A model generated the notes under the pieces. The model saw nothing but the letters and a program-made list of their open reading frames with translations, was not told the origin of the DNA and did no database searches. A DNA stretch of 5,926 bases. It comes from an uncultured bacterium. Lineage in GTDB: Bacteria; Bacteroidota; Bacteroidia; Bacteroidales; Paludibacteraceae. The stretch's first letter is position 1. Each line of letters begins with the position of its first letter. The position numbers were made by a program, and so were the translations under genes. Positions 1 to 5,926 of the stretch are shown in pieces. The stretch spans positions 1-5,926 of the forward strand of contig CAMTOX010000132.1 of the NCBI GenBank assembly GCA_947074225.1, written 5' to 3'.

Positions 1-55
1 CGGCATACGAGTTTTCTGAATGTGACTGGAGTTCAGACGTGTGCGCTTCCGATCT
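1..55 (+). other. Illumina TruSeq P7 index adapter (sequencing artefact)
   Basis: This is library adapter, not genome. Bases 1-11 match the P7 flow-cell segment CGGCATACGAG. Bases 14-21 (TTCTGAAT) sit where the i7 index belongs. Bases 22-55 match the TruSeq read-2 primer site that ends in CTTCCGATCT. Two bases differ from the standard oligo: T instead of A at 12, and G instead of T at 45. The reverse complement of the index, ATTCAGAA, matches TruSeq HT index D705 as I remember that list. Genuine insert begins at 56. Any reading frame or motif that overlaps 1-55 should be ignored. Confidence 0.97.
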
Positions 56-116
56 CAAAATGTCGACAGCTTTTTTCTTTTTCGCTCATCTTAGAGCAAA
101 TTATCTTAACAAGTTA
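56..116. other. Short 3' flank of the large gene, truncated by adapter
   Basis: These 61 bases are all the genuine sequence downstream of the stop codon. On the minus strand the RNA could form a hairpin with arms at 94-100 and 81-87 and a 6-nt loop (88-93). The stem is seven pairs including one G-U. It is followed by an A-rich tract rather than a U-run, so it is not a standard intrinsic terminator. No downstream gene start is visible before the adapter cuts the contig. Confidence 0.6.
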
Positions 117-3100
117 TTATTGTACAATAACTTTTTGACAACTCTTACCAGTAACCGTTTCAATATCGAAAAGATAAATGCCCGACTCCAGAGAGATAGT
201 CTCCATATAACTATCGCCTAAGTTGCGTTCATTAAGTATCTGTCCGGTAATAGAGTAGATACGCAGCTTCAACATCTCTTCAATCGAAGTAATAACCACT
301 TGGCCATTAATGGGTTGATGCACCGTCACCTTATGCTCATTTACAACATCCTCACTCCATGTGGTCTCTTGCGGCACCCTATAAAGAATATAACGTTTCT
401 CAGACTCCACCAACTCCGGGAGTGAGATTTTTGTTCCCTCAGTAATTAAGGTTCTGCTATTGTCTTTCAAATCTACCAAGTAAAGATCGCCATTAAATTC
501 ATCCACTCCATTAAAAGTAATGATTAAGGACTGTGTAGCCTCTTCATCTTGAACCACAAATCCTAAAGGCACCATTTCTAACGATGGGAGTACATTAATA
601 GCCATACCAACGCTATGGTCGTGTGTATAAATAGCTGCTGGAGTCATCTCTCCCGAGAGCATGGTTAATTTACTATCCTCTGCACTATGGTATGTAGCAT
701 CACTTTCTGGCACCTGCACCACTAAACAAGTTGAGCGAACGCCATTACGTACTGCTGTTAGGCGCAACTGCGGATAGTGGTTTGCAGAAGGAGCTCTCAT
801 TCTACTGCTCTTCTTATTACATTGTAACATAGAAGGGTCTACACGTAGCTGTGGTCTTGTCGCAGCAGGGTTTATATGAACCAAGAAAGAGCTCATTGGA
901 GCAATCTTATCCACATACTCTCCTTCGGTAGCAATCTTTAGAGCCCTATTATAAACCACTTGGTTACGCGACTCGCCTACAAAGAGCGAGAAGTGTTGAG
1001 ATACCGTAGAAAGGTTATAAGGGTCGTCCATAAAGGCATCAATATCAAGATCGGACAAGAACGGATTTGCCACCAAGTGAGATGAAATATCTTCATGACG
1101 TAAGTCGAAATCGGCATAGACTGGTTCTCCATTACTTCCGGCAAGTTTATGACCTCCTGTAGGGCGTTTAATATCTTCGTACAGCGAGGTCTGTTCGCCA
1201 TAGCTACCATAATAGTAGTAGCGCTCTTCCGACTTAGGCAAACGCACAATTACACTGTCGGCACCATTTGTACGACTAGGCCAAATAGAATAACCATGTC
1301 CAGAGACAATCTTCTGCGAGAGGGCATTGAAAGGCGCTGTCCATGTAGAAGCCGTAACCGAAGTATGCTCGCCATACCGATCGGTGGTATACGACTCACT
1401 ATTGAAGAAGGAGGTAAAGAAGCGATATATTCCGCGGTTATCGGCATTATCTACTGGTCCAAAAAGTGGATTTTTATAAACCCCTGAGGCAGGAATATGC
1501 ATATCGCCAGTGACTAAATCTAAAAATGGAGGAGCAAAAAGATTCCATTTCCCGGTAGCTATTGGCACATCAACCCAGGCATTATCATAGGTCAACCACT
1601 GCTGATTACCAAACTGAGCATGTGCAGCAACATGAATATTACCACAGCTATTGGCCACAAAATTTATATCCCACTCAATATACTCCTGAGAATCGTCGGC
1701 CAATACCAAAGCTGTTTGAGAATCTATGGTAGAGCTCTTTTGCAAAACTGGCATATCAGCATGATTAGGAATTAATACATCTGTTTTCACTCCCGGCACA
1801 TAGCCGCCGCCACTATAATCAATATTTCCAAAGGCATCTATCATAGTCCAGTTAGCATCGCGATGCCACGAGTTAGAGTTTCCTTGTGGCGTCCACATTA
1901 CCTGTTTTGGATTTGCAATAACCGTGAAATAGCCACCACTAGCGCAGCTCTCGCCAGCCGAAAGGGGCAATATCACCACAAAATCATATTTATGGCCCGA
2001 TTGATACTTAAAACCATCGTATAACTTATTCAATGACATAACAACCTGTCCATCAATCTCCACAAAAGATACCGATGAGTAGATAAGTACTGTTTCTAAG
2101 GGAGCACTCTTATCGCTAGTGCTTCCTAAAAGATAGACATGGCATGCACTACTATTTGTTTGAAGATCCTTCAAAGTTAAACCTACCATGTCGCACACGG
2201 GCACCTGCAAAGGTTTACTATTTAAGTCGTCGGCATAATAACGTAATATGCGAGGTGAAGCTTTCACCATTGCTGGAACACCAACTTCACTACCCACGCC
2301 AATATTGAACGATTGTGTAGACTCGCCCACCATTAAAGTAATGGTAAATGGTCGTTGACAGACTTGTATCTGACGTCCGTCGTCTGTTAATGCACTTGCA
2401 ACAACAGGCAATACTGTGAAAAAGTTCTCACCTGGTAGAAGTCGACGCGAAATATCCGACTGATTTAACTCTAACATACCACGTGCAATGAGCTGTTTAA
2501 GTAAATCTATTTGTGCTGCTGAAATTATATCGCTAGGCACAACGTCGTTTAAGTTATTACCTACTGGATATACTTCGCGAAGCGATTCTATGGCTTGAAT
2601 AATAACATTATAATCAAAATCTTCGTATCGTCCACCAGCTTCATAAGCTTTTTTATTACCATTTAACCAGTCATAACGACAGTTACCACTGAACACTTGG
2701 TTCAAATCGCCATTGGCGCCATAAAGACGCATGCCAATAGTATTGATTTGATTAGCACACAAATCGTCGCTCACCATACCATGCATTAGCTCTCCATTTA
2801 ACACCAATCGAGCATTAGGCTGCATTGTAAACGAACTTGTCATGCCACAGCTGGCAAAAGACTCTGTAAAGACATCTGGGTCTAATCCAATAACACAATG
2901 ATAGGTAGAGGCCGCGAGAAACTCTCCGTTGTTCTCATGCAATAAGTAGTATATCTCTCTATTTTCACCTTCCTCGTTAGGCTCTACCGTAATGAATATA
3001 TTCCCTGGATTGGCAGCCTGCCCTACCAGATATAGGTTACGCTGTTCGGCATAGAGTTCCAAACCTGTTTTGCCATTTGCCGGGGCATAAACATTATAAG

Positions 3101-5573
3101 CTCTAGGTAATGTGCCATTAGTAAAGTTTACCTTGCCATATTTAACGTTAGTTGTTCCTTCATAGTTTAAATCTAATGTCACTCCCTTATCATCGTTTAA
3201 CTGGTAGTAGATTACCTCAGAGCTCCAGTTATTAGGGAAGTCAAATCCTATTGGATCCATACGAATCATAATCACCTCGTCTACTTTTTCATTCTCATCG
3301 GCCGAGCAAGCTACTCCTGCCTGATAAATCATTAACGAAGGCACTTGCATATAGATACAAATGTCGTCTATGGCAAAGTCATTACCACTAGCATTCTGTG
3401 CATTATTAACAATACGTACTCTATAGTCAACATAATCTATATTAGGCATCATGATTTCGAAGAAGATATGCTTCCAAAGTCCTCTATGTCCATTATCATG
3501 AGAGAGATCGCCCGTATTATAAGTGGCGATATCATCTTCGCTCTTATCGGCATTTACCCCCACCACAACAAAGTTTAAGTTCGGATTTGTTCCAGTACCT
3601 AAGTTATTTACCCATGCCGACACATACATGCGTGTACCGGGACATAATGAGCCATCGCTAAAGCGCAAGCTTGCCACTACTCCAGGTTTACTACTAGCAT
3701 CGACATACAAGAACTTTCCTTGTGTATCTTGACCATTACTTTTATAATAGCTACGGTCGCGCACACCTTGCGATAAGAAGCTATGTGTGCCATCGGTTAC
3801 AGTCATAAAACCATACTCACCCCAATAGACCCCACCATAGGTACGCTTAGCACTATTATTAAGCCATTCCCAATAGAAGAAACCATAGCCCGATTCATCC
3901 CATTGCAATGGTGTATTCTCATTACCATTGAAGTTTAATCCGGTAACATATTTATAATCTGCTTGTAAAATAGAGTCTGAAATTACGCCATCTACTTTAG
4001 GACCTATTTCGTTAATATCTTTATAGATAATCGTAAATTTAGCAATTCCTCTACCACCCACCACAAGAGTATATATTACTGTTTCAGCAACAGAGTGTGA
4101 AGTATTTACAACACGATTATTTTCTAAAGTAAATGAAACTTTTTTACCATTTTCATACCATTGGTAGCCAGTTGCTAACTTAACATCTGAAATATAATAA
4201 TTATTATTAGCACCCTGATACTCATAGGCAGGTCCAAAACGAATTTTCTGTCCTACTGGAGCAATAATGGTATACTCTTCCAAATAGGTTCCATTTACAT
4301 TTCCATTATTATTTTGGCATTTATTTAGTTTATCACTCATTTGTATTGCCGGACGTATTTCATAAATAACACGTTGTGACAAGGTAGGCTCAACAGACAC
4401 TACATTATTTGTTCGTGTGTAATCTTTATAATAGGATAAATCGCATGCTACCTCTGTAATAACATCACTGTTTACATTTTTTCCATTAGGCATTGAGCTA
4501 GGAGCCACATAAGTAGCATTGGAAGCTGAAAGATTACAGATTCCCATATTCCCATTTAGTTGAGTTCCAGCAACACCAATAGAGCCTACAGAGACATTTT
4601 GGTCGGTATCGTACTGATACCATCGAGAATAAGAAAACTTCGTTTCAAAAAGTTCTAAAGATTTAGAAGCACCCAAAGGCATATAGATTACTTTACGCTC
4701 AGTATGAACTCCTTGCATACCATTAGCCATCAAATCACGTCCTGAGTTCCCTTTCTGATGCTGAAAAGCGGAAGTACTTTGCAACACTGTTAGTTCGGTA
4801 GTCAACCCCACCTCATTAGTTATGGCAACAATAGCATTTTTAGGAGCACCATTATTTGCAGCTACATAAGCACACAATTGATCTCCACTAATCCATGGAC
4901 TAAAGAAAGAGGAGTTACTTGTTGAATAATTAAAAGGCAAAGAGATGGTTTGATTTTGAACTTGAGCAATAGAAGTCACAGTAACACATTCTGAACTGCC
5001 ACTAATAGCACAATTTAATTGAGCCGGAGAAACAGTAAGAGAGAGATTGGCAATATCAAAAGATATAGCCGAAGCAGCCGATCTATTCTCTGTTAATTTA
5101 AAATTATACTCATATTGTACATATTGAGTTTTTAAATTTCCGGTATTCTTATAGTCATAAGAAAGATACTGATTAACACCATCGTAAGACCAATAGAGAG
5201 GTATTTCTGACATAACAATAGAGTAGTCACTACCCGATTTGTTACAAGAGAGGTATTTGGAGTTACCAACATTACGGAAACTATATTCATTATCCCCATT
5301 CATTGAAACTACCCACAAAGAGTTAGCCCACAAATTAGTTATTGAAGACTCATATACAGAATTATCGTTAGCTGTCATGTAACGTGAGCTAGTGCGAATA
5401 GCTACAACAGCACCATCTGAAAGTTGTGCTACTGCATTACTGGGAATAGCCAATAAAAAAAGAGGTAAAACAACACTTAAAGTGAAGCGAATACGGCGAA
5501 GTTGATACCTACAGATGCAGATAACAGAGCTTAGCGTAGAGTAGAATGTACTTACGTTTGCAGAAGAATTCAT
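117..5573 (-). CDS. Very large multi-module surface protein with T9SS type A sorting domain
   Basis: An intact 1818-residue protein, probably exported by Sec and then by the type IX system and attached to the cell surface or released. Modules by residue: signal peptide about 1-49 (cleavage SNAVA|Q50); beta-trefoil-like 52-162; BACON-like 177-266; unnamed module with RWYQYDTD (318-324) and an Ig-like end, 286-520; jelly-roll MAM/CBM-like 528-741, ending GNDFAIDDI; unnamed Cys-bearing region about 750-1220; W..NW module 1226-1277; 'WNLFAPP...HLVANPF' module about 1341-1570; beta-sandwich about 1598-1732; T9SS sorting domain about 1740-1818. The ATG at 5573 is chosen because no in-frame ATG, GTG or TTG lies between it and the hydrophobic core; no Shine-Dalgarno is present, as usual in Bacteroidota. 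No catalytic motif is seen. An adhesin or glycan-binding role is inference; the export route is well supported. It appears to stand alone, with no neighbouring gene within the window. Confidence 0.95.
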   Translation of the reverse strand: MNSSANVSTFYSTLSSVICICRYQLRRIRFTLSVVLPLFLLAIPSNAVAQLSDGAVVAIRTSSRYMTANDNSVYESSITNLWANSLWVVSMNGDNEYSFRNVGNSKYLSCNKSGSDYSIVMSEIPLYWSYDGVNQYLSYDYKNTGNLKTQYVQYEYNFKLTENRSAASAISFDIANLSLTVSPAQLNCAISGSSECVTVTSIAQVQNQTISLPFNYSTSNSSFFSPWISGDQLCAYVAANNGAPKNAIVAITNEVGLTTELTVLQSTSAFQHQKGNSGRDLMANGMQGVHTERKVIYMPLGASKSLELFETKFSYSRWYQYDTDQNVSVGSIGVAGTQLNGNMGICNLSASNATYVAPSSMPNGKNVNSDVITEVACDLSYYKDYTRTNNVVSVEPTLSQRVIYEIRPAIQMSDKLNKCQNNNGNVNGTYLEEYTIIAPVGQKIRFGPAYEYQGANNNYYISDVKLATGYQWYENGKKVSFTLENNRVVNTSHSVAETVIYTLVVGGRGIAKFTIIYKDINEIGPKVDGVISDSILQADYKYVTGLNFNGNENTPLQWDESGYGFFYWEWLNNSAKRTYGGVYWGEYGFMTVTDGTHSFLSQGVRDRSYYKSNGQDTQGKFLYVDASSKPGVVASLRFSDGSLCPGTRMYVSAWVNNLGTGTNPNLNFVVVGVNADKSEDDIATYNTGDLSHDNGHRGLWKHIFFEIMMPNIDYVDYRVRIVNNAQNASGNDFAIDDICIYMQVPSLMIYQAGVACSADENEKVDEVIMIRMDPIGFDFPNNWSSEVIYYQLNDDKGVTLDLNYEGTTNVKYGKVNFTNGTLPRAYNVYAPANGKTGLELYAEQRNLYLVGQAANPGNIFITVEPNEEGENREIYYLLHENNGEFLAASTYHCVIGLDPDVFTESFASCGMTSSFTMQPNARLVLNGELMHGMVSDDLCANQINTIGMRLYGANGDLNQVFSGNCRYDWLNGNKKAYEAGGRYEDFDYNVIIQAIESLREVYPVGNNLNDVVPSDIISAAQIDLLKQLIARGMLELNQSDISRRLLPGENFFTVLPVVASALTDDGRQIQVCQRPFTITLMVGESTQSFNIGVGSEVGVPAMVKASPRILRYYADDLNSKPLQVPVCDMVGLTLKDLQTNSSACHVYLLGSTSDKSAPLETVLIYSSVSFVEIDGQVVMSLNKLYDGFKYQSGHKYDFVVILPLSAGESCASGGYFTVIANPKQVMWTPQGNSNSWHRDANWTMIDAFGNIDYSGGGYVPGVKTDVLIPNHADMPVLQKSSTIDSQTALVLADDSQEYIEWDINFVANSCGNIHVAAHAQFGNQQWLTYDNAWVDVPIATGKWNLFAPPFLDLVTGDMHIPASGVYKNPLFGPVDNADNRGIYRFFTSFFNSESYTTDRYGEHTSVTASTWTAPFNALSQKIVSGHGYSIWPSRTNGADSVIVRLPKSEERYYYYGSYGEQTSLYEDIKRPTGGHKLAGSNGEPVYADFDLRHEDISSHLVANPFLSDLDIDAFMDDPYNLSTVSQHFSLFVGESRNQVVYNRALKIATEGEYVDKIAPMSSFLVHINPAATRPQLRVDPSMLQCNKKSSRMRAPSANHYPQLRLTAVRNGVRSTCLVVQVPESDATYHSAEDSKLTMLSGEMTPAAIYTHDHSVGMAINVLPSLEMVPLGFVVQDEEATQSLIITFNGVDEFNGDLYLVDLKDNSRTLITEGTKISLPELVESEKRYILYRVPQETTWSEDVVNEHKVTVHQPINGQVVITSIEEMLKLRIYSITGQILNERNLGDSYMETISLESGIYLFDIETVTGKSCQKVIVQ
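120..356 (-). other. T9SS type A C-terminal sorting domain
   Basis: Residues 1740-1818, the last 79 of the protein. The segment carries the strand order and motifs of the Por secretion tail (TIGR04183-type): KVTVHQPINGQVVI (1748-1761), LRIYSITGQIL (1770-1780), ISLESGIYLFDIE (1793-1805) with the GxY motif, and a basic-then-hydrophobic end, QKVIVQ. In studied species this domain directs export through the outer membrane and is then cut off by PorU during surface attachment. A cysteine near the end (C1812) is uncommon in the motif. Confidence 0.9.
864..1553 (-). other. WNLFAPP / HLVANPF beta-rich module
   Basis: Residues 1341-1570. The segment begins GKWNLFAPPF (1341-1350). It contains a GHGYSIWP strand (1425-1432) and a tyrosine run (1452-1455), then HLVANPFLSDLDIDAFM (1499-1515), and closes with IAPMSSFLVHINP (1557-1569). 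This matches a layout common in T9SS cargo proteins: 'GW..I..P', then 'G.GY', then 'NL.GNP(Y/F)....D...F', then 'I.P..aFfV'. It is probably a structural stalk or adhesive module. Confidence 0.45.
1743..1898 (-). other. W..NW / TDVLIP module
   Basis: Residues 1226-1277. The sequence runs MWTPQGNSNSWHRDANW (1226-1242), then GGGYVPGVKTDVLIPN (1255-1270), then MPVLQ (1274-1278). The pattern 'W...NSNxWxxxxNW ... P...TDVxIP ... P.L' is familiar from Bacteroidota secreted adhesins, where it opens a beta-rich region just before the C-terminal part of the protein. Its function is not known to me. Confidence 0.4.
3351..3992 (-). other. Jelly-roll (MAM/CBM-like) module
   Basis: Residues 528-741. The second half has the features of Bacteroidota jelly-roll adhesion modules: GKFLYVDAS (619-627), a strand pair around PGTRMYVSAWVNN (645-657), LNFVVVGV (666-673), a GLWKHIFFE strand (698-706) and the closing GNDFAIDDICIY (730-741). 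The first half is very rich in aromatics, for example YGFFYWEW (563-570) and GVYWGEYGF (581-589). The likely role is binding of carbohydrate or protein ligands at the cell surface. Confidence 0.5.
4014..4718 (-). other. Unnamed RWYxYDTD module with Ig-like end
   Basis: Residues 286-520. It opens with HTERKVIYMPLGASKSLEL (290-308), runs through RWYQYDTD, and includes QRVIYEIRPA (400-409) and EEYTIIAPVGQKIRFG (432-447). It ends in an Ig-like stretch with GYQWYENGK (469-477) and YTLVVGG (501-507). A similar order of motifs recurs, from memory, in other very large uncharacterised Bacteroidales secreted proteins. I know of no established function. Confidence 0.4.
4776..5045 (-). other. BACON-like beta-sandwich module
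   Basis: Residues 177-266. It shows the layout of BACON-type modules: an opening L-T-V-S-P strand, an SSECVTVTS strand, a central PWIS motif near 226-229, then an 'N-A-I-V-A-I-T-N' strand and a closing TTELTVLQ strand. In Bacteroidota such modules are commonly found near the N-terminus of surface proteins, where they act as spacers or bind glycans or mucin. The module holds C188, C196 and C234. Confidence 0.5.
5088..5420 (-). other. Beta-trefoil-like N-terminal module
   Basis: Residues 52-162 of the large protein. The segment repeats the pattern 'hydrophobic strand, (K/R/Q)Y(L/M), turn, W' roughly three times: SRYMTAND (63-70) then LWVVS (86-90); SKYLSC (105-110) then YWSYD (127-131); and NQYLSYD (134-140). 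This spacing resembles ricin-B or fascin-like beta-trefoils, which are usually glycan- or protein-binding. The assignment rests on pattern only and needs a structure prediction. Confidence 0.4.
5427..5573 (-). other. Signal peptide (Sec type I) with long N-region
   Basis: Residues 1-49. A basic stretch (R22, R26, R27, R29) precedes a hydrophobic core at about 31-42 (TLSVVLPLFLLA). A helix-breaking Pro follows, then the signal peptidase I-type site AVA|Q at 49/50. There is no lipobox cysteine after the core, so it is not a lipoprotein. About 30 residues precede the core, far more than the usual 5-10. The twin arginines do not fit the Tat consensus. Confidence 0.85.
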
Positions 5574-5926
5574 ATTAATAACTTGTAGACTTATGATGTG
5601 TTAATGATATAACTATCGCAATTCCAAACAATTACGATATAAAACAAATTTTGAATGATTACAGATGCATTAATATTTAACAGTTTTCACTCAAAAAACG
5701 GCTGCAAAATTCGACATTTTTTGGTTTATATCCAAATATTTGTTAATTTCAATTTCAAATAAACTAATGAAATTAAATCATTCCATGAAAATAAATTGAC
5801 CTCACTAACCCCCTTTTTGTGACAAAAGAGATAAACATAGAGCATACCTAAAGCATTTATTCATTTTTATAATTCTTTATATCTCAAGAAATATCACAAA
5901 TAATATAAAATTACCATTCTAACATC
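5574..5926. other. Gene-free A+T-rich upstream region
   Basis: These 353 bases contain no convincing reading frame on either strand and no tRNA-like or other structured RNA pattern. The stretch is strongly A+T-rich compared with the gene. The half nearest the gene holds a leader of about 125 nt and the promoter candidate. I see nothing assignable from about 5745 to the window end. Confidence 0.7.
5705..5736 (-). promoter_or_regulatory. Bacteroidetes-type promoter candidate for the large gene
   Basis: Read on the minus strand, TTTG (5733-5736) lies 20 nt upstream of GAATTTTG (5705-5712). The Bacteroides primary sigma consensus is TTTG at -33 and TAnnTTTG at -7 with about 19-20 nt between. All four -33 bases and five of six -7 bases match; the mismatch is G for T at the first -7 position. 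It would start transcription near 5699-5702 and give a leader of about 125 nt. The -33 box lies within a 10-nt palindrome, CAAATATTTG (5733-5742). Confidence 0.4.

Noticed and set aside
79..100. Hairpin as an intrinsic terminator for the large gene
   Set aside because: The stem is short, and on the coding strand an A-rich run, not a U-run, follows it. It may be part of a different 3' structure, but the contig ends too soon to tell.
39..221. Plus-strand frame of 60 codons
   Set aside because: It starts inside the Illumina adapter and overlaps the end of the large gene, so it is an artefact.
977..1487. Three frames of 65-112 codons on both strands
   Set aside because: All lie inside the large gene in other frames, with no recognisable domain, start context or signal; the large gene has clear protein motifs across this region.
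3345..3732. Two plus-strand frames of 69 and 77 codons
   Set aside because: They are antisense to the jelly-roll module and their composition is that of a shadow frame.
5484..5510. Twin-arginine (Tat) signal at residues 26-27
   Set aside because: The residues after RR (I-R-F) do not match the S/T-R-R-x-F-L-K consensus; a Sec signal with an AVA|Q site explains the segment.
5617..5656. A second promoter nearer the start, using TTTG boxes in the leader
   Set aside because: The two TTTG boxes are only 16 nt apart and neither is preceded by TA at the right distance, so the match to TAnnTTTG is poor.
5511..5669. Repeated ACAGATGCA at 5511-5519 and 5661-5669
   Set aside because: A single 9-nt repeat is expected by chance in A+T-rich sequence of this size, and no further context supports it.

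Overview
The window is almost entirely one gene: a minus-strand reading frame of 1818 codons (117-5573). It encodes a very large secreted, multi-module surface protein that ends in a type IX secretion system (T9SS, Por system) C-terminal sorting domain. T9SS sorting domains are confined to the Bacteroidota. The window also has low G+C, no Shine-Dalgarno sequence before the start, and a Bacteroidales-style -33/-7 promoter candidate. Together these point to a Bacteroidota member, most likely of the order Bacteroidales (Prevotella/Porphyromonas-like). The genus cannot be fixed from this sequence alone.

Layout on the + strand: 1-55 is not biological. It is an Illumina TruSeq P7 index adapter left on the contig end. 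56-116 is the short genuine 3' flank of the gene, with a weak hairpin but no convincing terminator. 117-5573 is the large gene, read right to left. 5574-5926 is a very A+T-rich upstream region with no gene. It holds one plausible Bacteroidetes-type promoter (5705-5736) and a leader of about 125 nt.

Modules in the protein, N- to C-terminal: a Sec signal peptide with an unusually long N-region; a beta-trefoil-like segment; a BACON-like beta-sandwich; a module with an RWYxYDTD motif and an Ig-like end; a jelly-roll (MAM/CBM-like) module ending in GNDFAIDDI; a long cysteine-bearing region I cannot name, containing a short helical stretch; a W..NW/P..TDV.IP module; a long beta-rich 'WNLFAPP ... 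HLVANPF' module; a final beta-sandwich; and the T9SS sorting domain. No catalytic motif is visible, so an adhesive or glycan-binding surface role is the best inference. I see no defence system, mobile element, CRISPR array or RNA gene. The points most worth checking are the adapter artefact, the unnamed central region and the N-terminal module order.
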